Origin: Bacteroidaceae bacterium | GTDB taxonomy: Bacteria > Bacteroidota > Bacteroidia > Bacteroidales > Bacteroidaceae | Direction of reading: 5' to 3' | Length of the DNA stretch: 36,179 bases | NCBI GenBank assembly: GCA_030843315.1 | Contig: JAUUPT010000043.1 | Location: 1 to 36,179 of the forward strand | Shown here: positions 13,602 to 20,924 of the stretch, piece by piece | Layout: every line of letters starts with the position of its first letter | Position numbering within the stretch: position 1 is the stretch's first letter | Translations under genes and position numbers: made by a program | Notes under the pieces: model-generated | Seen by the model: only the letters and a program-made list of their open reading frames with translations | Database searches by the model: none | Told to the model about the DNA's origin: nothing

Positions 13602-15578
13602 ATGAATATAACTTTAAGTAAAACATTGCCCCCGTACCCTACCTTCGTCGAGGGCATCCGCCGGGCGTCCGACCGTGGCTATACCCTTACCCCTGCGCAG
13701 ACAGCCACGGCACTGAAGAACGCGTTGCGCTATATCCCCAAAGAGTTGCACGCCACGCTTGCTCCCGAATTCATGGAAGAACTCCGCACCCGCGGGCGCA
13801 TCTACGGCTACCGCTATCGTCCGCAAGGCGACCTGAAGGCGAAACCGATTGACGAATACCGGGGAAACTGTATCGAAGGCAAAGCCTTCCAGGTGATGAT
13901 TGACAATAATCTTTGTTTTGATATCGCACTCTATCCGTACGAATTAGTTACTTACGGCGAGACGGGACAGGTGTGCCAAAACTGGATGCAATACCACCTC
14001 ATCAAGCAATACCTCGAAGTGCTGACGCGCGAGCAGACACTGGTCATCGAAAGCGGGCATCCGCTCGGCTTGTTCAAGTCGAAGCCGGAGGCGCCCCGCG
14101 TCATCATCACCAATGCCCTGATGGTGGGGCTTTATGATAATCAGGAGGACTGGCACACCGCCATGCAGATGGGCGTTGCCAACTACGGGCAGATGACTGC
14201 CGGCGGCTGGATGTATATCGGTCCGCAGGGCATCGTGCACGGCACGTTCAACACGCTGCTGAATGCCGGACGCCTGAAACTGGGCATTCCGCAGGACGGC
14301 GATTTGCGCGGACGGCTCTTCGTTTCTTCCGGTCTGGGAGGCATGAGCGGCGCCCAGCCCAAGGCTGCCGAGATGGCAGGGGCGGTGGCTATCATTGCCG
14401 AGGTAGATGCTTCGCGCATTGCGACCCGCCACAACCAGGGTTGGGTAGGACACGTCACCGACTCGCTGCCCGAGGCATTCCGCCTGGCGCACGAAGCGAT
14501 GGCACACCGTCAACCTCTCTCCATAGCCTATCACGGCAATGTGGTGGACTTGCTGGAATATGCCGTGCAGGAGCATCTTCCCATCGACTTGCTTTCCGAC
14601 CAAACTTCGTGCCATGCTGCCTACGACGGCGGTTATTGTCCCGTAGGCGTGACTTTCGAGCAGCGCACCGCGATGTTGCACGAGAATCCGAAGCAGTTCC
14701 GCACGCTGGTGGATGCTTCGCTGGCACGCCACTTTGCTGCGATTAAGGCGCTTGTAGGGCGGGGCACTTACTTCTTCGACTACGGAAACTCCTTTATGAA
14801 AGCCGTTTACGATGCCGGCGTGAGCGAGATTGCCCGCGACGGAGACACGAAGAACGGCTTCATCTTCCCCAGCTACGTGGAGGATATCATGGGACCGGAA
14901 CTCTTCGATTACGGCTACGGCCCCTTCCGCTGGGTGTGTCTCAGCGGCAAACACGAAGACCTGGTAAAGACCGACCGGGCTGCTATGGAGTGCATCGACC
15001 CCACGCGGCGCGGACAAGATCTGGACAACTATAACTGGATTCGCGATGCCGAAAAGAACAACCTGGTGGTGGGCACGCAAGCCCGCATTCTCTATCAGGA
15101 TGCCGAAGGGCGTATGAACATCGCCTTGCGATTCAACGAAATGGTGCGCAACGGCGAAGTGGGTCCCATCATGCTGGGGCGCGACCATCACGACGTGAGC
15201 GGCACCGACTCGCCTTTCCGCGAAACTGCCAACATCAAAGACGGCAGCAATGTGATGGCCGATATGGCTGTGCAGTGCTTTGCCGGAAATTGCGCGCGCG
15301 GCATGAGCCTCGTGGCCTTGCACAATGGTGGCGGTGTGGGCATCGGAAAAGCTATCAACGGTGGTTTCGGCATGGTGTGCGACGGCTCGCAGCGGGTAGA
15401 CGAAATTCTCCGTTCCGCCATGTTGTGGGATGTGATGGGAGGCGTGGCACGCCGTTCGTGGGCACGCAATCCGCATGCCATAGAGACGAGCGAAGCGTTC
15501 AACCAAACGCATGCCGACGGGTATCATATCACGATGCCGTATGTAGCTGATGACGAATTGATTAACAAATATATCTGA
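13602..15578 (+). CDS. hutU: Urocanate hydratase (long form)
   Basis: A 658-residue cytosolic enzyme that converts urocanate to 4-imidazolone-5-propionate, using a tightly bound NAD+. Urocanase blocks seen are YGQMTAGGWMYIGPQGIVHG (195-214), SSGLGGMSGAQPKAAEMAG (242-260) and SDQTSCHAAYDGGYCPVG (332-349), with MLGRDHHDVSGTDSPFRET nearer the C-terminus. The classical enzyme is about 555 residues; this is the longer branch, with an N-terminal extension of about 70 residues. It is the first gene of the hut operon and ends 2 bp before ftcD. The ATG at 13602 has no Shine-Dalgarno site; the 61-bp leader after the previous terminator has TATATTCC at 13583-13590 as a weak promoter candidate. Confidence 0.96.
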   Translation: MNITLSKTLPPYPTFVEGIRRASDRGYTLTPAQTATALKNALRYIPKELHATLAPEFMEELRTRGRIYGYRYRPQGDLKAKPIDEYRGNCIEGKAFQVMIDNNLCFDIALYPYELVTYGETGQVCQNWMQYHLIKQYLEVLTREQTLVIESGHPLGLFKSKPEAPRVIITNALMVGLYDNQEDWHTAMQMGVANYGQMTAGGWMYIGPQGIVHGTFNTLLNAGRLKLGIPQDGDLRGRLFVSSGLGGMSGAQPKAAEMAGAVAIIAEVDASRIATRHNQGWVGHVTDSLPEAFRLAHEAMAHRQPLSIAYHGNVVDLLEYAVQEHLPIDLLSDQTSCHAAYDGGYCPVGVTFEQRTAMLHENPKQFRTLVDASLARHFAAIKALVGRGTYFFDYGNSFMKAVYDAGVSEIARDGDTKNGFIFPSYVEDIMGPELFDYGYGPFRWVCLSGKHEDLVKTDRAAMECIDPTRRGQDLDNYNWIRDAEKNNLVVGTQARILYQDAEGRMNIALRFNEMVRNGEVGPIMLGRDHHDVSGTDSPFRETANIKDGSNVMADMAVQCFAGNCARGMSLVALHNGGGVGIGKAINGGFGMVCDGSQRVDEILRSAMLWDVMGGVARRSWARNPHAIETSEAFNQTHADGYHITMPYVADDELINKYI

Positions 15579-15580
15579 TT

Positions 15581-16471
15581 ATGAACAAGATCATGGAATG
15601 CGTCCCCAATTTCAGCGAGGGACGCGACTTGCAGAAGATAGATAAAATAGTAGCCCCTTTCCGGGGAAAACCGGGTGTGAAGTTGCTGGATTACAGCAAC
15701 GACGAAGACCATAACCGCCTGGTCGTTACGGTAGTAGGCGAGCCCGAACCGTTGCGCGATGCCGTGCTCGAAGCCATCGGCGTTGCCGTGCAATTGATAG
15801 ACCTCAACCATCACACCGGACAGCATCCCCGCATGGGTGCGGTAGATGTGGTGCCGTTCATCCCTATCAAGAATGTGACGATGGACGAAGCCATCGCCCT
15901 CTCCAAAGAAGTGGGCGCAGAGGTAGCAAAACGTTACAACCTGCCTGTGTTCCTGTACGAAAAATCGGCTTCCGCCCCGCATCGCGAGAACCTTGCGGCA
16001 GTTCGCAAGGGCGAGTTCGAGGGTATGGCGGAGAAGATAAAACAACCGGAATGGCATCCCGACTTCGGCGCTGCCGAGCGTCATCCCACCGCGGGAACGG
16101 TTGCCATCGGCGCCCGTATGCCGTTGGTGGCATACAACGTCAACCTCAATACTCCCAGTCTGGAGATAGCCCACGATATTGCCAAGAAGATACGCTTCAT
16201 CGGCGGCGGGCTGCGCTATTGCAAGGCGATGGGCGTGGAACTGAAAGACCGTGGCATCACGCAAGTTTCCATCAATATGACGGACTTTACCCGCACCGCC
16301 CTGTATCGTGCTTTCGAACTGGTGCGGATTGAAGCGCGCCGCTATGGGGTCAGTATTGTGGGTAGCGAAATCATCGGACTGGTGCCTATGGAGGCGCTCA
16401 TCGATACGGCTTCTTACTACCTGGGGCTGGAGAATTTCTCGATGGAGCAGGTGCTCGAAGCACAAATATAG
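15581..16471 (+). CDS. ftcD: Glutamate formiminotransferase
   Basis: A 296-residue enzyme that transfers the formimino group of formiminoglutamate to tetrahydrofolate, giving glutamate. It corresponds to the N-terminal half of the mammalian bifunctional FTCD. It starts MNKIMECVPNFSEGRDLQKI, and the catalytic histidine is His82 in GQHPRMGAVDVVPFIPI, the same number as in the mammalian enzyme; YEKSASAPHRENLAAVRKGE is the next conserved block. The cyclodeaminase half is a separate gene here (fchA). The TAG stop at 16469-16471 abuts the first arm of a REP-like inverted repeat. It follows hutU by 2 bp. Confidence 0.96.
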   Translation: MNKIMECVPNFSEGRDLQKIDKIVAPFRGKPGVKLLDYSNDEDHNRLVVTVVGEPEPLRDAVLEAIGVAVQLIDLNHHTGQHPRMGAVDVVPFIPIKNVTMDEAIALSKEVGAEVAKRYNLPVFLYEKSASAPHRENLAAVRKGEFEGMAEKIKQPEWHPDFGAAERHPTAGTVAIGARMPLVAYNVNLNTPSLEIAHDIAKKIRFIGGGLRYCKAMGVELKDRGITQVSINMTDFTRTALYRAFELVRIEARRYGVSIVGSEIIGLVPMEALIDTASYYLGLENFSMEQVLEAQI

Positions 16472-16588
16472 CCTCTCCCCCGACCCCTCCCCCGTAGGGA
16501 GGGGTGGCTTGTGTATTCGATAATGGGGGAATATAACTTAATAGTAACTTAATTCCCCTCCCTACGGGGGAGGGGTTAGGGGAGAGGC
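16471..16588 (+). repeat. Pair of REP-like GC-rich repeats in inverted orientation (ftcD-hutI junction)
   Basis: Two 34-bp arms, 16471-16504 and 16555-16588, are reverse complements with two mismatches, separated by a 50-bp AT-richer linker. Each arm is itself partly palindromic: CCCCTCCC-CCGTA-GGGAGGGG. The RNA can thus form either two small hairpins or one very long one. The first base is the last base of the ftcD stop codon, and the second arm ends 4 bp before the hutI ATG. It fills nearly the whole 121-bp gap. Confidence 0.93.
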
Positions 16589-16592
16589 TTTT

Positions 16593-17846
16593 ATGACAGA
16601 AAACCTGATTATATTTAATGCGCGTGTGGTGACGCCCCTCGGCTTCTCCGCCCGTCGGGGCAAGGAGATGGGAGAACTTCGTATCATTGAAGATGCCACG
16701 GTGGAAGTGACCGACGGCATCATCACCTACGTGGGCAAGAACCGCGGCGAGCAGCGCGACGGCTATTACCAGCGCTACTGGCACTACAACGCCCGCGGCA
16801 AGTGTGTGCTGCCGGGCTTCGTCGATTCGCACACGCACTTTGTGTTTGGAGGCGAGCGTGCCGAGGAATTCTCCTGGCGACTGAAAGGCGAGAGCTATAT
16901 GTCCATTATGGAACGTGGCGGCGGCATCGTGAGCACTGTGAAAGCTACCCGCGCCTGCAACTATATCCGCCTGCGCAGCCGTGCCGAAAGCTTCTTGAAG
17001 CAGATGACCGCTATGGGCGTGACTACCGTAGAAGGCAAAAGCGGCTACGGGCTGGACCGCGACACCGAACTGACGCAACTCCGCGTGATGCGCGGACTCA
17101 ATAACGACGAGCATCGGCGGGTGGACATCGTCTCTACCTTCCTCGGTGCACACGCCGTGCCCCAAGAATACAGCGGACGCACGGATGAGTATGTAGATTT
17201 TATCATCCGCGAAGTACTGCCCTGCGTGGTAGAGAACGACTTGGCAGAGTTCTGCGACGTCTTCTGCGAACAGGGTGTTTTCTCCATCGAGCAATCACGC
17301 CGCCTGCTGCTTGCCGCCAAAGAAATGGGGCTGGAACTGAAACTTCATGCCGATGAAATCGTTCCTTTGGGTGGTGCCGGATTGGCAGCCGAACTGTCAG
17401 CCGTTTCCGCCGACCACCTGCTGCACGCTTCCGATGCCGATATCCGTGCCATGGCGGAGAAGAATGTAGTGGCTACCCTGCTTCCGCTGACCGCTTTTGC
17501 TCTGAAGGAACCATACGCCCGCGGGCGCGAAATGATTGATGCCGGTTGTGCCGTAGCCCTTGCCACGGATCTCAATCCCGGTAGTTGTTTCTCCGGTTCC
17601 ATCCCCCTCACGTTTGCCCTGGCGTGCATCTACATGCGCCTGAGCATCGAAGAAGCCATTACCGCCCTGACCCTGAACGGCGCTGCCGCCCTGAAGCGTG
17701 CGGATAGCATTGGTAGCATCGAAGTAGGAAAGAAAGGAGACTTCGTGGTGCTGAATACCGGCGATTATCATTTCCTACCTTATTATGTAGGGATGAATTG
17801 CGTCAATACCACCATCAAGGAAGGGGTGCTCTATCCTACCCCCTGA
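16593..17846 (+). CDS. hutI: Imidazolonepropionase
   Basis: A 417-residue metal-dependent amidohydrolase that opens imidazolone propionate to formiminoglutamate. The first metal site is His80-x-His82 in PGFVDSHTHFVFGGERAEE; further ligands and catalytic residues fit His252 and Glu255 (LKLHADEIVPLGGAGLA), His275 (SADHLLHA) and Asp326 (ATDLNPGSC). Length is normal. The N-terminal MTENLIIFNARVVTPLG is the usual amidohydrolase beta-sandwich start. The ATG at 16593 follows the second repeat arm directly, so the ribosome binding region is the T-rich GGCTTTT. Its last codons (Pro-Thr-Pro-stop) are made of the next REP-like repeat. Confidence 0.96.
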   Translation: MTENLIIFNARVVTPLGFSARRGKEMGELRIIEDATVEVTDGIITYVGKNRGEQRDGYYQRYWHYNARGKCVLPGFVDSHTHFVFGGERAEEFSWRLKGESYMSIMERGGGIVSTVKATRACNYIRLRSRAESFLKQMTAMGVTTVEGKSGYGLDRDTELTQLRVMRGLNNDEHRRVDIVSTFLGAHAVPQEYSGRTDEYVDFIIREVLPCVVENDLAEFCDVFCEQGVFSIEQSRRLLLAAKEMGLELKLHADEIVPLGGAGLAAELSAVSADHLLHASDADIRAMAEKNVVATLLPLTAFALKEPYARGREMIDAGCAVALATDLNPGSCFSGSIPLTFALACIYMRLSIEEAITALTLNGAAALKRADSIGSIEVGKKGDFVVLNTGDYHFLPYYVGMNCVNTTIKEGVLYPTP

Positions 17847-17847
17847 A

Positions 17848-17930
17848 CCCCCTAAAGGGGGAAGGGGATACTCTGATTGCGCGAGAGTGAAGAAAATATT
17901 TATAAACTATTCTCCGCCCCCTTTAGGGGG
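17848..17930 (+). repeat. Second pair of REP-like repeats (hutI-fchA junction)
   Basis: CCCCCTAAAGGGGG (17848-17861) and CCCCCTTTAGGGGG (17917-17930) are reverse complements and each is nearly palindromic. Flanking bases (CTACCCCCTGAA before; ACGAGGGGTT after) extend the similarity with a few mismatches. The linker 17862-17916 is AT-rich. The left flank overlaps the hutI stop codon (17844-17846). The sequence differs from the pair at 16471 but has the same architecture. Confidence 0.88.
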
Positions 17931-17954
17931 ACGAGGGGTTAAAAATTTGATAGT

Positions 17955-18584
17955 ATGTTAGCAGAATTAGTTGTTAAAGAATTCCTGAATAAAGTAGCGG
18001 GCAATGACCCCGTTCCCGGCGGGGGAAGCGTTGCCGCATTGAATGGCGCCATTGCTTCCGCCCTCGCCGCTATGGTTGCCAACCTCACCATCGGCAAGAA
18101 AGGTTATGAAGCCCACGAGGAGCTGATGCGCTATATTTCCGAAGTAGCCATGCGGCAGAAAGATACTTTCGTAGCCGACATAGACCGCGACTCCGAAGCC
18201 TACGACGGCGTGTTTGCCTGCTTCAAAATGCCCAAAGCCACCGATGAAGAGAAGGCTGCCCGCAGCGCCGCCATCCAGGAAGCCACCAAGCATGCCGCCC
18301 TGGTGCCGATGCAGGTGGCACGCAATGCCTACGAACTGATGTCGATCATCGCCGATGTAGCCCGCCTGGGCAATCGCAATGCCGTGACCGATGCTTGTGT
18401 GGCGATGATGTCCGCCCGCTCTGCCGTGCTGGGTGCGCTGATGAACGTGCGCATCAACCTCGGTTCGCTGAAAGACAAAGAGTTCGTAGCCGGGCTTCAG
18501 ACCGAAGCCGACGAACTGGAACGCCTTGCCTGCGCAAAAGAAAAAGAATTGTTGGACGAAATCAATCAGGAGCTGAAACTATGA
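17955..18584 (+). CDS. fchA: Formiminotetrahydrofolate cyclodeaminase
   Basis: A 209-residue, mostly helical enzyme. It converts 5-formimino-tetrahydrofolate to 5,10-methenyl-tetrahydrofolate and ammonia, completing the FtcD reaction. Diagnostic is DPVPGGGSVAALNGAIASAL (18-37), the folate-binding glycine-rich turn; NLTIGKKGYE and GNRNAVTDACVAMMSARSA are further family blocks. In mammals it is the C-terminal half of FTCD. Its TGA overlaps the hutH ATG by four bases (ATGA), a mark of translational coupling. It starts 24 bp after the second REP-like pair. Confidence 0.95.
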   Translation: MLAELVVKEFLNKVAGNDPVPGGGSVAALNGAIASALAAMVANLTIGKKGYEAHEELMRYISEVAMRQKDTFVADIDRDSEAYDGVFACFKMPKATDEEKAARSAAIQEATKHAALVPMQVARNAYELMSIIADVARLGNRNAVTDACVAMMSARSAVLGALMNVRINLGSLKDKEFVAGLQTEADELERLACAKEKELLDEINQELKL

Positions 18585-20077
18585 GCAATGTCTATCACGT
18601 AGGTTCCGGTGAGCTTACTTTCGACCTCATCGAACGCATCATCAATGAAAACCTGAAGCTGGAACTGGCCCCCGAAGCCAAGCAGCGCATACAGAAATGC
18701 CGCGATTATTTGGATAAGAAAATCGCAGAGTCCGACGAACCGTTGTACGGAATTACTACCGGCTTCGGCTCTCTGTGCAGTAAGAATATCTCGCCCGACG
18801 AGTTGGGAACCTTGCAGGAGAATCTGATAAAAAGCCATGCTTGCAGTGTGGGCGAGGAGATACGTCCCGTCATCGTCAAGCTGATGATGCTGCTCAAGGC
18901 GCATGCCCTCTCCCTGGGGCATAGCGGGGTGCAAGTCATCACTGTGCAGCGCATTCTCGACTTCTTCAATAACGACGTGATGCCCATTGTCTACGACCGC
19001 GGCTCACTGGGAGCTTCCGGCGACCTCGCCCCGCTTGCCAACCTCTTCCTGCCCCTTATCGGCGTGGGCGACGTATATTATAAAGGTAAGAAGCGCGAAG
19101 CCATCAGTGTGCTCGACGAATTCGGCTGGGAACCCGTGAAGCTGATGAGCAAAGAAGGTCTGGCACTGCTCAACGGCACCCAGTTTATGAGCGCCAACGG
19201 CGTGTTTGCCATCCTCAAAGCCTTCCGCCTCTCCAAGAAAGCCGACCTGATTGCCGCCCTCTCCCTCGAAGCCTTCGACGGGCGCATCGACCCCTTCATG
19301 GACTGCATCCAGCAAATCCGTCCCCACAAAGGACAGATAGAAACAGGCGCCAACTTCCGCAAACTGCTGGAAGGCAGTGAGCTGATAGCCCGCCACAAGG
19401 AGCATGTGCAAGACCCTTATTCCTTCCGCTGCATCCCCCAGGTGCACGGCGCCACCAAAGATGCCATCCGCTACGTGGCCTCTGTGCTGCTGACGGAAAT
19501 TAACTCCGTGACGGACAACCCCACCATCTTCCCCGACGAAGACCTCATCATCTCCGGTGGCAACTTCCACGGCCAGCCGCTTGCCATCTCCTACGACTTC
19601 CTCGGCATCGCCCTTGCCGAACTGGGCAATATCTCCGAACGCCGCATCGCCCAACTCATCATGGGCCTGCGCGGGCTCCCGGAATTCCTCGTAGCCAATC
19701 CCGGTCTGAACTCCGGCTTTATGATACCCCAATACGCCGCCGCTTCGATGGTGAGCCAGAACAAAATGTACTGTTATGCCGCCAGCAGCGACTCCATTGT
19801 ATCCAGCAACGGGCAGGAAGATCACGTCAGCATGGGCGCCAATGCCGCCACCAAGTTGTATCGCATCATGGATAATTTGGAACATATTCTTGCCATCGAA
19901 TTGATGAATGCCGCCCAGGGCATCGACTTCCGCCGTCCGCTGAAGACGTCGCCCGCCTTGGAACGTTTCCTGCACGAATACCGCAAGGAAGTCCCTTTTG
20001 TGAAAGACGACATCGTGATGTATAAGGAAATCCATAAGACCGTTGCTTTCCTTAACCGGACGAAGTTCGATTATTAA
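18581..20077 (+). CDS. hutH: Histidine ammonia-lyase
   Basis: A 498-residue enzyme that removes ammonia from histidine to give urocanate, the first step of the pathway. The Ala145-Ser146-Gly147 triplet in GSLGASGDLAPLANLF cyclises to the MIO electrophile; Tyr56 in LYGITTGFGSL fits the catalytic tyrosine, and TDNPTIFPDED and the QEDHVSMGANAA block are also conserved. Start ATG 18581 is chosen because it gives the normal N-terminus (MSNVYHVGSGELTFDLIER) and the ATGA overlap with fchA; the open frame extends upstream inside fchA without homology. It is the last gene of the hut operon although it acts first. Confidence 0.97.
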   Translation: MSNVYHVGSGELTFDLIERIINENLKLELAPEAKQRIQKCRDYLDKKIAESDEPLYGITTGFGSLCSKNISPDELGTLQENLIKSHACSVGEEIRPVIVKLMMLLKAHALSLGHSGVQVITVQRILDFFNNDVMPIVYDRGSLGASGDLAPLANLFLPLIGVGDVYYKGKKREAISVLDEFGWEPVKLMSKEGLALLNGTQFMSANGVFAILKAFRLSKKADLIAALSLEAFDGRIDPFMDCIQQIRPHKGQIETGANFRKLLEGSELIARHKEHVQDPYSFRCIPQVHGATKDAIRYVASVLLTEINSVTDNPTIFPDEDLIISGGNFHGQPLAISYDFLGIALAELGNISERRIAQLIMGLRGLPEFLVANPGLNSGFMIPQYAAASMVSQNKMYCYAASSDSIVSSNGQEDHVSMGANAATKLYRIMDNLEHILAIELMNAAQGIDFRRPLKTSPALERFLHEYRKEVPFVKDDIVMYKEIHKTVAFLNRTKFDY

Positions 20078-20130
20078 CATCTTCCCAATAAATCTGCCAG
20101 AAACATAATATTTATTAATCTCTGAACAAA

Positions 20131-20168
20131 AGAAAGAAAACTCAATTGGTGAATTGAGTTTTCTTTCT
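20131..20168 (+). promoter_or_regulatory. 17-bp perfect inverted repeat: hutH terminator and/or TetR operator
   Basis: AGAAAGAAAACTCAATT (20131-20147) and AATTGAGTTTTCTTTCT (20152-20168) are exact reverse complements around GGTG. The palindrome lies 53 bp after hutH and covers the spacer of the tetR promoter, from the -33 box to the first base of the -7 box. A TetR dimer bound here would block that promoter. As RNA it also forms a strong AT-rich stem that could end the hut transcript, although only a mixed T/C run (TTTTCTTTC) is inside the stem and ATATTTG follows. Confidence 0.7.
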
Positions 20169-20175
20169 ATATTTG
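20145..20175 (+). promoter_or_regulatory. Promoter of tetR
   Basis: ATTG (20145-20148), a 19-bp spacer and TATATTTG (20168-20175) match the Bacteroides -33/-7 layout with one mismatch in the -33 box. The start of transcription would be near 20182, giving a leader of about 55 nt ending in AAGGGAAG before the ATG. Confidence 0.65.
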
Positions 20176-20236
20176 CCACGTTTTATTCCGATAATGAATA
20201 GAAAAAACGATTTTATTACTTTAAAAAGGGAAGAAA

Positions 20237-20899
20237 ATGGGCGAACACGCGAAGCATTCGGCATCAAGGTCGGAACTGAGGGAACGAATTGTTCAGACCG
20301 CCGTAGAATCATTTAGTACACATGGAATCAAAAGTATCACAATGGATGATATTGCTGCTTCTTTGGGCATATCCAAACGCACTCTTTATGAAATATTTTC
20401 GGACAAAGAGTCGTTGCTGGAAGAATGTATTCTGAATGAACAGCAGAATACCGATGCTTTGATCAAAAATATCCTGGATACTTCCAGTAACGTACTGGAA
20501 GTCATACTGAGGTGTTATCAGTGGACTATCGAAAAATTTCATGCTACCAATAGAAAATTCTTTGAGGACATAAAGAAGTATCCCAAAGCTTATGAACTGG
20601 TGAAAAGAAACCACAACCGAAGTTCGGAAGATACGGTGAATTTCTTCAAAGAAGGTGTAAAGCAAGACCTTTTCCGTAGCGATGTGAATTTTGCCATTGT
20701 CAACCTATTGGTACGCGGCCAGATTGATCTGCTGATGAACTCCAATATCTGCGATGAATACTCTTTCCTTGAAGTTTACGAATCTATTATGTTCACTTTC
20801 TTGCGTGGTATTTCTACGGAGAAAGGCGCCCGCGAATTGGATAACTTTATTTGCAAATACCGTGAAAAGCACACACATAGTGACGAGACAAAAAAATAA
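20237..20899 (+). CDS. TetR/AcrR-family transcriptional regulator
   Basis: A 220-residue protein. The N-terminal helix-turn-helix domain spans about residues 12-60: RERIVQTAVESFSTHGIKSI, TMDDIAASLGISKRTLYEIF with the typical TLYEIFSDKESLL end. The helical ligand-binding domain that follows is variable, as usual. TetR proteins repress neighbouring efflux genes and release DNA when a drug-like ligand binds. It lies 25 bp before the tolC-like gene and is co-directional, so autorepression would control the whole pump operon. The likely operator is the palindrome at 20131. In B. fragilis a comparable regulator-pump unit (bmeR5-bmeC5) is known; identity with it is not claimed. Confidence 0.93.
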   Translation: MGEHAKHSASRSELRERIVQTAVESFSTHGIKSITMDDIAASLGISKRTLYEIFSDKESLLEECILNEQQNTDALIKNILDTSSNVLEVILRCYQWTIEKFHATNRKFFEDIKKYPKAYELVKRNHNRSSEDTVNFFKEGVKQDLFRSDVNFAIVNLLVRGQIDLLMNSNICDEYSFLEVYESIMFTFLRGISTEKGARELDNFICKYREKHTHSDETKK

Positions 20900-20924
20900 T
20901 TAATCAACAACCTATTATTTATTT

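Noticed and set aside
13944..15527. A 527-codon open frame on - inside hutU
   Set aside because: It is antisense to a clear urocanase with all motifs; long antisense frames are expected in GC-richer coding sequence, and the translation is His/Ala-rich without domains.
16398..17294. A 298-codon open frame on - over hutI and the REP-like pair
   Set aside because: Antisense to hutI; part of it is only translated repeat (Pro/Gly-rich).
18395..18580. N-terminal extension of hutH
   Set aside because: The open frame continues upstream within fchA but has no homology to the family; ATG 18581 gives the normal N-terminus and the ATGA overlap.
19004..20179. A 391-codon open frame on - inside hutH
   Set aside because: Antisense to histidine ammonia-lyase; no recognisable domain, and it runs over the tetR promoter palindrome.
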